A stretch of 64,000 nucleotides of DNA from Stomorhina lunata (GCA_933228675.1 OW121741.1:80142040-80206039), one strand, 5' to 3'; shown: positions 46,948 through 57,169, counted from the first letter of the stretch. Program-made: numbers and translations. The notes: generated by a model from the letters alone, not told the origin.

Positions 46948-48583
46948 ATGTCGAAAAAATTATGCCCCCTGTATCCGGTCGAGGGCTTTATAATCTCCGG
47001 AGACCCAGTTCCACCGGTGCCTGTCCCGGGCTGTGTGGAATGGTGTGCGACTGGGACTACATCGGCTCAAAGCGCTTCGTCTAGCTTGGTGGTGACACCT
47101 GGCCAAGCTAGTCTGCCGACCACAGGTTCGAAGGTTAGTCTGGTGAAAGCACCTATTCAGGCTGGCCGAAAAACTGGTGCTACTATCACTGGTGTGGGAA
47201 AGAAGACTGTCAAATCCAGTCCTTCCCGCACAAAAAAATCGCCTGGTAAAGGCAAACTACTCTTTGAAGTACCTCTAAGCCATGCTGCGAGTACTTCTAA
47301 AGCTGCAATGGCCAACCCCCCTGCTTCGGGTAAATCCCAAGTGCTTCCCGTGCAGAAAGGAATCGTGATCCCATGTTCAGATTCCCCACCTGCACACACC
47401 CCTAGGAGTCAAGGAGCTGTGAATAATTCTTCCACTCTGAAAACTCCTATCCCTGCAAAGGGGACCGGGACTAAACCCTCGGATCCCCTATCTGATCGTC
47501 CAAAGAAGCACATTTCTCCGGCTAGAAGGGCTTTTCTTCAACGGCGCGCAGCCGAGCGGAAATTGCAGCAGCTTGGCGACAAGCCTGCTGACTCCCTTAC
47601 TCCTGAGGAGATTGCGGCGAAGGACAGGGCTATAAAGACTCTGGCTGAACTCCCGAGCAAGGTCACCTCAGCACCGAAAGGTGTGCCTAAACGGCAACGT
47701 TCTGAGGAGGACCACTCGTTAAGCCAGCAGCCTGGGGCTAAACGTCCTAAACCCTCTGTCATGATGGACAGATCCTTTAGCGAGATTGCCAAGGGCAAGC
47801 TCGTTAAGGCCATCATTGACAGGGGTAACCCTGACGGGTCAATTTCCACCGAAAGGTGGGACTTGATCCAAGTCAAACTGGTGGGGGTTTTCATCAGGGT
47901 CCTTAGGGAAAACCCTGGTCCCCCTCCAGACTGTGACGACGCTGGCTGGTTCCAGGGTCGTGTTTAAGCTGATGGCATGCCATAATGAGAGGTCCGCCTT
48001 TCTCTTGAGAGAGGCGATCCGGCTCATTGAAGGTATATGGGATGGAGCTAGTCTCGACGTGGTTTCTCGTGAAGAGATTCCACGTAGGCCTAGATCCACT
48101 GCCCTTGTACGCGATGGTGTGTCATCTAAGGAGGAGATCCTAGAGCTCCTTAGACTCAGCAACCCCAATCTTCCTGTCCATGATTGGAGGGTAGTAAAGG
48201 TTTCTGAGCCTAAGGATTCTCTTAGAAGGATCACTGTTGTCCTGACCCAGGAATCCCTGGAGCCACTTCGGCAGATGCGTTGGAAGATTCTCTACGGTTT
48301 CGAGAAAATCATCCTACATGTCTACCGAGGTGACGACAAGGGTCCCGAAAAGCAGGATGACAGTGTACCGGATACCCTCACCAAGGACGACGTACCTTCC
48401 GGTTCATCTGCTCCTCCCACTTCCCAGCTGAGCCCAGGCTCCCTGAGTATTGTGGATGAGGAGATGGACGAGGAATTGGACGAGGAAGCCCTCCTGAACC
48501 CCGATCTAGACGACGAGGATCAGGATGACTTCAACGTCACGGTTATCCCCCTCTTCGAGAATGATGAAGATTACTCAAATTAA
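46948..48583 (+). pseudogene. LINE ORF1 (RNA-binding/assembly protein), one frame break
   Basis: The first segment runs from ATG 46948 to a TAA at 47965-47967 (339 codons). The second continues one frame over to TAA 48581-48583 (about 205 codons). The similarity-bearing region crosses the break: ENPGPPPDCDDAGWFQG leads directly into VFKLMACHNERSAFLLREAI. The N-terminal half is basic and Ser/Pro/Lys-rich (KKTVKSSPSRTKKSPGKGK), with QRRAAERKLQQLG as a likely helix. The C-terminal 60 residues are acidic (EEMDEELDEEALLNPDLDDE). No CCHC knuckle is seen. The break is at GTT-TAA-G, so one extra T or a +1 shift explains it. The ATG at 46948 is the first in frame; a different start is possible. Confidence 0.75.
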
Positions 48584-48596
48584 TCTTCATCATTCT
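48558..48596 (+). promoter_or_regulatory. 16-bp perfect hairpin spanning ORF2 start and ORF1 stop
   Basis: Left arm AGAATGATGAAGATTA (48558-48573), 7-nt loop CTCAAAT, right arm TAATCTTCATCATTCT (48581-48596). The two candidate ORF2 start codons (48561, 48564) lie in the left arm, and the ORF1 stop TAA (48581-48583) begins the right arm, so the reading frames overlap by 23 nt. Position and strength suggest a role in stop-restart translation of ORF2, as known for other bicistronic LINEs such as SART1. That role is inference. Confidence 0.8.
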
Positions 48597-51500
48597 AAAG
48601 CGGCCTCAGCCGCCCTGCTCCTTCGCGTTTCCGAACGCAAGGAGGAGCTAGTGATAATCCAGGAACCTTGGATCGTAGGAGACAGGATTCGTGGATTATC
48701 ACTAAGAGGCTACAAGCTAATACACGCCAGTGGATCAGGTAGGCTGCGGGCATGTATTTTAGCTAAAAGCACTTTAAACGTCTTCATTCTATCTGATTTT
48801 AGTGATGAAGACACGGTAGTGGCTGCATTGGAAACCAGCGCAGGCCCTACACTGATCGCCTCGTGTTACATGGGCCATGACCAGATTGAACCTCCACCCA
48901 ACAATTTGGTCAGGAAGACAGTGGATATGGCTGTCAGCAGAAATCTGCCGCTAATAATAGGTGCGGATGCAAATGCCCATCACACCATCTGGGGCAGCTC
49001 TAACATTAATGAAAGAGGTGAGTCTATTTTTGATTTTCTTCTTCGTAGCAGTTTAGATGTTGTCAACACAGGGTCAGAACCCACCTTTGTAGTAAGCAAT
49101 AGGCAAGAGGTTCTTGATATTACTTTGGTAAGCTCTTTGCACCATAATCTAATTAAAAACTGGAGAGTGTCAAATGATTGCTCCTTTTCCGATCACAGGT
49201 ATCTTGAATTCGAACTTCAGTTCACTCAAGATAAACCAACACCCTTCTTAAATAGGAAGAGAACAAACTGGGACATGCACAAAGAATCCCTCTGTCGACT
49301 CTTGCCCACTGTACCGCATATAGACTCTTGCGATGACATTGATCTAGCTGTCAACACACTGACCAATGCCTTTCAGCAAGCTACAAATCAAGCTTGTAAG
49401 AAAATCACCAGGAAAGGTAAATGCAAACCACCCTGGTGGTCAACCGACATTGAGAAGATACGCAAGGAATGTCGACGTCTGTTTAACGAAGCTAAGAGGA
49501 CATCCAACTGGGTCCCCTACAAAGCTTCAGTTAACAGATTTAAAAATGTCGTCAGGAACGCGAAGAGGCAATCGTGGAGAAATTTCTGCAGCGGCGTGGA
49601 AGGATCTTCCGAGACTAGCCGACTTCGTAAAATCCTGACCTCCTCTCCCTCCGTCACTGGCTATATTCAAAAAGCCTGTGGCAACTGGACCACCAGTAGT
49701 TATGAAACCCTTGAGGCCCTCATGGGCACACACTTCCCTGGATGCAGTGCTCTGCATCGCGAGCCAGTGTCCAGTAACTCGACTGTCATCGGGTCCTCAC
49801 CCATCCTCATTGATAGAGGAAAAATCAAGTGGGCTCTTGACAGTTTCAAACCATACAAGTCAGCGGGTCCGGATGGAATCATCCCAGCTGACCTTCAGCA
49901 TAACGCTGAGACTATAACTCCCTGGCTCATCAGGATTTTTATGAGCTGTCTTAAATTCTCATATATACCGGAATCCTGGACCAGATGTGAGGTAGTATTC
50001 ATCCCTAAAGCGGGTAAAGCTAGCCACACAAAATCGAAGGACTTCAGACCAATCAGTCTCAGCTCCTTCCTTCTTAAAACTTTAGAACGCATTATTGATG
50101 GTCACTTACGATCATCAATCAATCCACGCTTTCTCTCTAAATCACAGCACGCCTATAATAAAGGTAAGTCTGTTGAAACAGCACTCCACTCACTTGTTAG
50201 TTCCTTAGAAAAATCACTTGAGTTCGGCGAATTTTCACTGGTTGCCTTTCTAGATATAGAGGGAGCCTTTAATAATATTATGCCCACGTCGATTACTTCG
50301 GCAATGGCGGATATAGGAGTTGATGACTCTATCATCTCTTTTATTGGAAAACTTCTTTCCTATAGAATTATTTTCTCTACCTTGGGAAAAGCTACAGTAT
50401 ATAAAGTAGCATACCGAGGTACTCCTCAGGGGGGTGTTTTATCTCCCCTGCTCTGGAACCTTGCCATCAACAAATTGTTAATGGAATTGGACTCTCTGCG
50501 CTTCAAAACTATTGCTTACGCAGATGATGTCGCTATTGCAGTTTCGGGCAAGTACCTAAACACTATCTCGCAGCGACTCGAAGTCGCTCTCGCCACACTT
50601 ACTGAATGGAGCGTTTCCAATGGCCTGGGAGTTAACCCCGCCAAAACGGAACTCGTTCTTTTCACTAGGAAATACAAGATTCCCCAGTTCAATCTTCCAA
50701 AGCTTGATGGAACGGAACTGGTACTCACGGATCATGCCAAATACTTAGGTGTGATCCTGGACTCTAAGCTGTCCTGGAACTTAAACACCCAATCTAGGGT
50801 GTCTAAGGCTTCCATTGCACTATACTCGTGCAGAAGAGCTCTAGGAAATACGTGGGGCCTATCCCCTTCCAATACAGCCTGGCTCTTCGAAATGGTTGTT
50901 AAACCCATTCTCATGTACGGCGCTCTTGTCTGGTGGCCTGCCCTAAACAAGGCTAATCAGCGAGGACTTTTTGTTAAGATCCTTAGATCTGCTGCTCTCA
51001 TGATTACGGGTGCTTTAAGGACTACTCCTTCAAAGGCACTCTTTACCATGCTTAATTGGCTTCCGGCTGAGCTAATGGCCCAATTAGTAGCCCTCAACTC
51101 AGCTATCAGGTTAAAAACCACCGGTGAATGGTCTACTTCGTCTCTAGGCCACACCACTATTCTGGAGAAACTTAATCTCCCTGATAATATAGACTACTGT
51201 ATTCCCTCACCCGCTTTCGAGCAATCCTTCACTGCGGATATCTCAGGGGCCCATAACGCTTTTAGTGAAGAGACCCTGGTTATCTACTCGGATGGATCCA
51301 AATCGTCACGTGGTGTGGGTGGGGGCTTCTTTATCCCATCATTTGGGATTAAAGTGAAATTCAAGCTCCCTAAACAATGCAGCATTCTTCAAGCTGAAAT
51401 TTCAGCTATTTATAGGGCGAGCAAGTGGCTCACGTACCACCGAGTATATCCCAACGATATTCGTTTCTGTACAGATAGTCTTGCCGCCATTCATTCCCTT

Positions 51501-52115
51501 TCATCGGTCTACACGACATCCGTTCTTACCCGTGAATGCCGGGCGTCTCTAAATGAGATGGCGAGACATTCCAACATTGAACTTTTCTGGGTACGTAGTC
51601 ATAGTAATGTACCAGGTAACATCATAGCGGATAACCTAGCAAAAGATGGTGCTCTTCTTAGTCAAGAAAACACTGATCAATTCATAGGTATTCCGCTCTC
51701 AGCATGCAAATTGCTCATAAAGCAGTTTATTTTTAGGTCCGCACAGACCAACTGGTCCACAGAAAGTACTTGTACGATCTCCAGACTTACATGGCCAACT
51801 TACGATAGTAAGCGCTCTGCAATCCTGGTCAGCTTTTCGCGCCATAGACTTCGCACCCTTATTTCAGTACTCACGGGACACTGTCTTATAGGTATACATG
51901 CTAGAAGACTTAATCTTCAAAGCAATGACTACTGCAGAAGTTGTCACAATGCAGAGGAGGAAGAAACAATATCCCACTTCCTCTGTCACTGCCCAGCACT
52001 TGCTGAACTTAGAACCCTCCATCTAGGATTCCCACTTCTGCACGATCTATCAGAGATCTCGAACATCAATATTCGTAAAATAGGATCTTTTATCGATGCA
52101 TCTGGCTGGCTCTAA
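48561..52115 (+). CDS. LINE ORF2 polyprotein: endonuclease, reverse transcriptase, RNase H
   Basis: Intact 1184-codon frame. The frame is open from an ATG at 48525, but I choose 48561 because conserved endonuclease sequence (TQINLHHSKAA) starts four residues in. Endonuclease (about 1-220): QEPW, GADANAHHTIWG and SDHRYLEFE carry the usual Glu, Asp/Asn and Asp-His. Reverse transcriptase (about 420-760): KDFRPISL, AFLDIEGAFNNI (motif A Asp), RGTPQGGVLSPLLWNL (motif B), AYADDVAI (motif C, residues about 652-658) and KYLGVILD. RNase H (about 905-1030): YSDGSKSSRG, QAEISAI, CTDSLAAI and VPGNIIADNLAKDGA give the D-E-D-D set at about 911, 946, 972 and 1024. The C-terminal cluster is YCRSCHNAEEEETISHFLCHC. 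The protein nicks target DNA and copies the element RNA there. All catalytic residues are present, so it could be active or very recently so. Confidence 0.93.
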   Translation: MMKITQINLHHSKAASAALLLRVSERKEELVIIQEPWIVGDRIRGLSLRGYKLIHASGSGRLRACILAKSTLNVFILSDFSDEDTVVAALETSAGPTLIASCYMGHDQIEPPPNNLVRKTVDMAVSRNLPLIIGADANAHHTIWGSSNINERGESIFDFLLRSSLDVVNTGSEPTFVVSNRQEVLDITLVSSLHHNLIKNWRVSNDCSFSDHRYLEFELQFTQDKPTPFLNRKRTNWDMHKESLCRLLPTVPHIDSCDDIDLAVNTLTNAFQQATNQACKKITRKGKCKPPWWSTDIEKIRKECRRLFNEAKRTSNWVPYKASVNRFKNVVRNAKRQSWRNFCSGVEGSSETSRLRKILTSSPSVTGYIQKACGNWTTSSYETLEALMGTHFPGCSALHREPVSSNSTVIGSSPILIDRGKIKWALDSFKPYKSAGPDGIIPADLQHNAETITPWLIRIFMSCLKFSYIPESWTRCEVVFIPKAGKASHTKSKDFRPISLSSFLLKTLERIIDGHLRSSINPRFLSKSQHAYNKGKSVETALHSLVSSLEKSLEFGEFSLVAFLDIEGAFNNIMPTSITSAMADIGVDDSIISFIGKLLSYRIIFSTLGKATVYKVAYRGTPQGGVLSPLLWNLAINKLLMELDSLRFKTIAYADDVAIAVSGKYLNTISQRLEVALATLTEWSVSNGLGVNPAKTELVLFTRKYKIPQFNLPKLDGTELVLTDHAKYLGVILDSKLSWNLNTQSRVSKASIALYSCRRALGNTWGLSPSNTAWLFEMVVKPILMYGALVWWPALNKANQRGLFVKILRSAALMITGALRTTPSKALFTMLNWLPAELMAQLVALNSAIRLKTTGEWSTSSLGHTTILEKLNLPDNIDYCIPSPAFEQSFTADISGAHNAFSEETLVIYSDGSKSSRGVGGGFFIPSFGIKVKFKLPKQCSILQAEISAIYRASKWLTYHRVYPNDIRFCTDSLAAIHSLSSVYTTSVLTRECRASLNEMARHSNIELFWVRSHSNVPGNIIADNLAKDGALLSQENTDQFIGIPLSACKLLIKQFIFRSAQTNWSTESTCTISRLTWPTYDSKRSAILVSFSRHRLRTLISVLTGHCLIGIHARRLNLQSNDYCRSCHNAEEEETISHFLCHCPALAELRTLHLGFPLLHDLSEISNINIRKIGSFIDASGWL

Positions 52116-52250
52116 CTGAGCCTCTTACTCTCGGTAGTTTTAAGAATTTAATTCTCTCTATCCTTGCAGGAATTACAAAGGGACCTATTTATGGACCCAA
52201 GTGAGGTGGACCTTACAGTCTGCATCCTGCCTAACCTAACCTAACCTAAC
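52116..52250 (+). other. LINE 3'UTR and (CCTAA)n tail
   Basis: A short 3'UTR (GAGGTGGACCTTACAGTCTG) ends in GCCTAACCTAACCTAACC and one more unit, about four copies of CCTAA in place of poly(A). The tail touches the CTTTGCG target duplication. CCTAA is the complement of TTAGG, the ancestral insect telomere repeat. Confidence 0.85.
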
Positions 52251-52257
52251 CTTTGCG

Positions 52258-53312
52258 CGGACCCGTGTTTATAAGGCATACAACCCTAGGTCGTTTCCCG
52301 AGCTTATTTTAGTGTATCAGAGTCTTATTTAAAACCGAAAAAAACGGTTGCAAAATTAACTTCTAATTAAAATTGCAATACATTAAAATAAGTTAAAACA
52401 TTTTTGCCATCCTCACCTACAACATCACCATCCATTTATGTAATAGCCATAAAAAAATATCACAAAAAAATATTTCACCATCTTGACACACTCACACAGA
52501 GATATTAGCATAAATTAACTAAAAATTGTATGTAAAATATACAGAAATTTGTCAAAAAAGAGCAAAAAAAAAAAAAAAAAACTAATGAAGTTTTTTCGTC
52601 ATTACTTTGTACTAAATGCTTCGTTTAAAAACAATTTTATCTGCTAAAAGATGACAAACGATGGAAATTTTTTGTGACGACTCAAAAGGTAAATGAGTGA
52701 ATGAAATATAAAATAAAAGTTAAACTCCCAGAAGTTTTAATTTTTTTTACATTTCAGAAACATTTTTTCCTAATTTCTCTGTAAATGTGGGTATTTGAAT
52801 ATTTAAGTTGACTCGATTCGACTCGATGTATGTGATTATGCAGAATTAAAACAAATGGAATAACTTTTTATTCCATTTCCAGAAAAAAACAGAAACCAAA
52901 ACATTTTATATGAAAAATTATCATCATTGTTTTAGGCCAACAATAGGTAAATGATGAAAAAATGATGAGTATGATATTCAGCTGACAACTAGACATACCA
53001 CCAGTTCACATAGACAAATAGGCATAGAGCCAACCCCAACTAGTCTGATCTAATAGACGACAATGATGACTGACAGTTTTAAATAAAGTACACGAATTAT
53101 CTGAACAAATGTACTCGTACATGAAATAATTAAACCTTTTGATTTAAATTCAGTTCACTCACTAATGCTGGGAATATTTATGAGTTATTTTGCATATTTT
53201 TGAGTCAAACAATGGTTACAAAATTTAAATGCGTCTAAAACACAACCTCATAATTAGATAAAATAGTGCACGCACAGAGTGGCTTACGATTAATGCTACA
53301 AAAAGATAATAA
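52258..53312. other. AT-rich spacer, no feature recognised
   Basis: Unique-looking DNA with an A-run near 52566. No coding or RNA gene is supported. CGCACAGAGTGGCTTACGAT at about 53273 resembles the W1 end. Confidence 0.45.
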
Positions 53313-53663
53313 TTTTTCATACCCACCATCAAAAAGAATGGGGGTATATTGAGATTGTTATTCCGTTTGTAATTTCCTTTATATTGGCTCAAAAAAAAAA
53401 AGATATATATTCTGAATCATTATGAAATTCTAAGACGATTGAGCGATGTCCGTCTGTCTGTCTGTTAAAATCACGATAACGCCTAAACAAATGGAACTAG
53501 CTAACTGAAACTTAGCAAAAACATTCTTCATCTATGAGAAAATTTTGGTATTGAAATTGGGCAAGATCGGTTAACATTTGACCATAGCTCCCGTATAACC
53601 TCGTCGAGGCTAATCGTTTATTTGCTAATAAATCTTATATTCTTAAAGGAGCAATAATTGTAT

Positions 53664-53717
<54 letters not shown>

Positions 53718-55220
53718 GCTATCTCGAAAACGGCTCTAACGATTTGGACAGTGGGTATCTTTTTTGATGTATAGGTCAAAGAAGAAGGGACTTTTGGAAC
53801 TTTTACCTCTAAGAGGGTAAAAACGGGTAAAAAGGAGAAAAAATCGAAAATGATATATCTCCTAAAGTAATAGGTATAGAAACAAAATTAAAATTACGTT
53901 TTAAACAGCTATAAAAATAAGCGGACAGGTGTTTGGTACTTTTTTGAAACTATGTCCGATAGGGGGTAAAAAAGGGTGAAAATAGTTTTTTTGGCACCTT
54001 TTTAACCCACTCTTATATTTTAAACTAAAGAATATAGAAAGAAACTTGGTACTGCAATCAATAGATGTAAAAGAAACATGAAACACGTATTTGGTACTTT
54101 TTTGATTTTGGAGCCAAAATGGGTAAAAAAGGGATAAAATGATAACTTAACATCTCCAAAGTAATATGAATAGGAACATTATACATTATGTTAAATGCGT
54201 TTTAAAAAAATGTACCGAATTCAATTGGCACCAAAAAAGTACCAAATATACATATGGAACTTTTAGAAATTAGAGAATAAAAAGAGGGAAAAATTAGTAT
54301 TATTTTAAACAAATGAATGTTTGTCTGTATGTATGTTCTTTATAGAATAGTAAACTGTGAATTTGATTATGTTATGCTCTTTAGCGAAGATGTTGCGGAT
54401 AAGCCGGCGAAGGTTTTAAAGTTGAAAAGACTAATTTCCGACAGATGGCGCCACTGAAAATTACTAAAAATTAATTAAATCGTAAACTGTACATTTGATC
54501 ATGCTATGATCTTTAGCAAAGTTGTAGCGCATGAGCCGACGAAGGCTTTTTAGTTGGTATGAATAATTTCCGACAGGTGGCGCTGTTGATATGAATAATT
54601 TCCAAAATTATTCAAAATGAGTTAAACTGTAAACTATGCAAACTATGTGTTGGTCGGACAAAATAAATCAAATAATTCAAAATTAACTGAATATTTCTAC
54701 AATGTCTTTCCTCTAAATTTATTTGAGCACTTTATAATATAAAATATATAAAAACTTTAAAATTTTCCTCAAAATACTTATCATAAAGCTCCGAGCAAGG
54801 CTCGTTCTACCAGGTACTGACAAATTATAACAGCTATGATGACAAAATTTGGTATCTAGAAGTTTTACATAAGCACTAGGCAGCATAAAAAATTTCATCG
54901 GTTCATATTTAACCGCAGCTCCCATATAAAAAACTTACGGAAATAGCCTAAATTCCACATGAAATTCATTTAAATGCCAATAAATGACAAACTGTAATAG
55001 CTTTGGCCACTAAATTTAGCACAAATAAGTCATATGTGAATGCCAGCCAAAATTTTGTTACAATCGGTCACCATTTGACCATAGCTCCCATATAAAAAAA
55101 TATACGGAAACACAAAAGGGGGGGTTAAAAGCGCGATAGCGCCTTAACTAAAAGGGCTACAGCAACAAACTTTTATAAAACGAAGTCTTATGTGAGTACC
55201 AGCCAGTGTGCAAAATTACA
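53313..55220 (+). mobile_element. Element Y5, truncated and split by Z2
   Basis: Starts TTTTCATACCCACCATCAAA with CGATGTCCGTCTGTCTGTCT at about 53446. It is interrupted at 53632 by Z2, resumes at 54818 (TGACAAATTATAACAGC), and fades near 55220 (CCAGCCAGTGTGCAAAATTA). The hairpin terminus is missing. Confidence 0.7.
53633..54817 (+). mobile_element. Element Z2, Helitron-like, inserted in Y5
   Basis: Starts TCTTATATTCTTAAAGGAGC and ends CCGAGC-AAG-GCTCG-TTCTACCAGGTAC. The Y flank CTAATAAA | TGACAAATT corresponds to continuous Y sequence at about 7239-7255 and 13150-13165, so insertion was between A and T with no duplication. It has fewer internal units than Z1. It is nearly identical to Z1 in the shared parts, suggesting recent spread. 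Confidence 0.8.
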
Positions 55221-55398
55221 GTTTAGTGCAATTGTCACAACTATAAGGCTTGATTCAAAAAAGCTAATTATTGTTTTAAGTGAACAATCCACAACTTTAC
55301 GAATTCTATTTTTGTCTTCCAAGATATCAGAATTTATCAACAAACTTAATTTGTTCTTCAAAGATCACAAAATGATAAATTTTTAGTAGGCATCAAAC
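55221..55398. other. Short AT-rich spacer
   Basis: A 64-codon frame (55192-55386) starts inside Y5 and has no domain. Nothing is supported. Confidence 0.5.
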
Positions 55399-55642
55399 AT
55401 ATCGTGAGCCTATATTCAACACCGACTATGAACCAAAAATAATATTTGAGGCAACAAAACTGTTTAATATCCAAAATATTTAAATAGAAGTCAATATTTT
55501 TTCTACAATAAATTAGACTTCTTCTTTCTAATTTTTATTAAAAGTGATGTAACTATTATAAAAGAAACAGTTCCCAAATAAAATGTGATTTTGAAAAAAA
55601 AAATTGGTTCATAGTCGATATTGAATATGGGCTCACGATATA
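55399..55642. mobile_element. Candidate MITE, 244 bp with 38-bp inverted ends
   Basis: The left arm 55399-55436 begins ATATCGTGAGCC. The right arm 55604-55642 ends GGCTCACGATAT. The arms match at about 35 of 38 positions and both contain TTCATAGTCG or its inverse. TA lies at both outer borders, so a TA target (Tc1/mariner type) is possible. No coding sequence. Confidence 0.6.
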
Positions 55643-56136
55643 TCGTCATCATAGTCTAAGTCTAAAGTTGTCTAGTTAGCGTACACTGAATACTACGAAG
55701 TTTATGTTAGAGCATATCAAACAAGTTTTTCATAAATCCAGTGATACCGAAGGCTCCGTACTTTCCAATTCCATCTTCTCTTTTGGAAATGATAGAAACA
55801 GGTTGGCGCTATGAAACGAAAGCGAATAATTCACATAACTGCGATTTAGATAAAATCCCTGAATGGGTACGTGCGAATAGTGTTACTTCATTTATATTTA
55901 CGAGTGATGAAATAAGTGAATTATTATGAGATTTCTGTGTGATGTTGGTTGGACTAATCATATTTTTTAGGTAAGGAAATATAGCTAAAGTGCTTATCGG
56001 CGACAGTGAAGTTCCCAATTTTTTTTTATGCTCTGAAACACCGTCTCAGTGTGGATCGTGCCACACTGTTCTATCGTTATGACTTTGGTATGTGCTCTAA
56101 CACAAGTTCATCTATTCGAGTTCATCCCTTTGATGA
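55643..56136. other. Spacer, no feature recognised
   Basis: A 62-codon frame at 55741-55929 has no domain. Nothing else is supported. Confidence 0.45.
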
Positions 56137-56245
56137 ACATTTGATGTGTCGAAAATTCGACACATCAAATGTCCACAAATGACACTCCTACTTTTCACTT
56201 TTTCACAAACTTTTTTCACAATGCCTTGCATTAGTAGGAGTCATT
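56137..56245. repeat. Two adjacent hairpins, one a perfect 17-bp palindrome
   Basis: ACATTTGATGTGTCGAA (56137-56153), two bases, then the exact inverse (56156-56172). Next, AATGACACTCCTAC near 56177 is matched by GTAGGAGTCATT near 56235, separated by about 45 nt. It could be the end of an unrecognised element. No gene is nearby. Confidence 0.6.
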
Positions 56246-56378
56246 TCCTGAGACCTGGTTATAAATAAAAAAAAATTGTATAAACTTTCATCTGAAGTGC
56301 AGCGAGAACCAGGTAATGATCTGATCTAAAATCAGTTCCTCATTTGGCTTCTACATACATCGCAAAAATTGTGCAGAA

Positions 56379-57169
56379 CCACCATAGGTGGAAAAGGTAT
56401 TATAAGTTTTCGCTGATGTATGTAACGCATAAAAATATTTGTCTTAGACACACCTTTTAGTATACCAATAGGCTTAGAATCACTTTCTGAGTTGATTTAG
56501 CGATGTCCGTCCGACTGGCTGGCTGGACCCCCATGTAAATCTTGTAATCAAACTATAGGTCGCAATTCTAAAGATAATTTGATGAAATTTGGCACAGATT
56601 ATTCTTTTGATAGTGGGACCATAGCTATTGAAATTCATTGAAATCGGTTCATTATTGATGGTACCTCCCATAGGTCTCACTTCCCGGAATTGATATATTG
56701 GCCACAAATATCAATATTTTTTCATGAAATTTACAATAAATACTGCTTATGTAAACCTTAATTACTATACCAAATTTTGTTGAAATCGGTTCACATTTGA
56801 CCATAGCTCCCATACAAACTCTTGTGTCAAAACGCAATTAATGAGACAAAAACCACTTAAACGCTCATAAATCTGAAGATAATGAGAATTTTGAGTTTTT
56901 TTTTTTGCATACATAATTTTTGTAATAACTGTAGCCAATTTGCTAAATTCCGAGATAGTAAGTTCACATTTGACGCTAGCTCTCATATAAGTCGAAATGA
57001 CGGAAACAGCTTAAATATATAAGTCTTGAGAAAATGTTTGTATGATGGCAAAATTAAGCAAATTTTTGTCTTTATACAGGAAAAAGAACACCTTTGACCT
57101 AAGTGGTGAAGGGTATCGTATCGTCGGGTCGGTCGGACTTGACTGACTATAGCTCTTTCTTACTTGTTT
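56379..57169 (-). mobile_element. Element X5, inverted copy
   Basis: From ACCATAGGTGGAAAAGGTAT to GAAGGGTATCGTATCGTCGG, a duplicated TCGGGTCGG, GGTCGGACTTGACTGAC and TACTTGTTTT. It includes the segment ACACAAGAGTTTGTATGGGA (inverse strand) that is uninterrupted here but split by Y1 in X1. Confidence 0.75.

Larger units (their letters stand above)
46508..52250 (+). mobile_element. Full-length LINE, RNase H-bearing (LOA/R1-like), about 5.7 kb
   Basis: The element is GC-richer than everything around it. CTTTGCG at 46501-46507 and CTTTGCG at 52251-52257 form a likely 7-bp target duplication. Order: 5'UTR with an internal repeat, ORF1 (one frame break), ORF2 (intact), short 3'UTR, (CCTAA)n tail. 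ORF2 holds an apurinic-like endonuclease, reverse transcriptase, RNase H and a Cys/His cluster. That set fits LOA, R1 or I-type non-LTR elements rather than jockey proper, and I cannot settle the clade by eye. It is inserted just beyond satellite C. Confidence 0.9.

Noticed and set aside
46688..46993. 101-codon frame in the LINE leader
   Set aside because: Covers a repeated 5'UTR segment, no domain, overlaps the ORF1 start in another frame.
47157..51157. Reverse-strand and alternative frames within the LINE
   Set aside because: Shadows of ORF1 and ORF2, which carry the conserved motifs.
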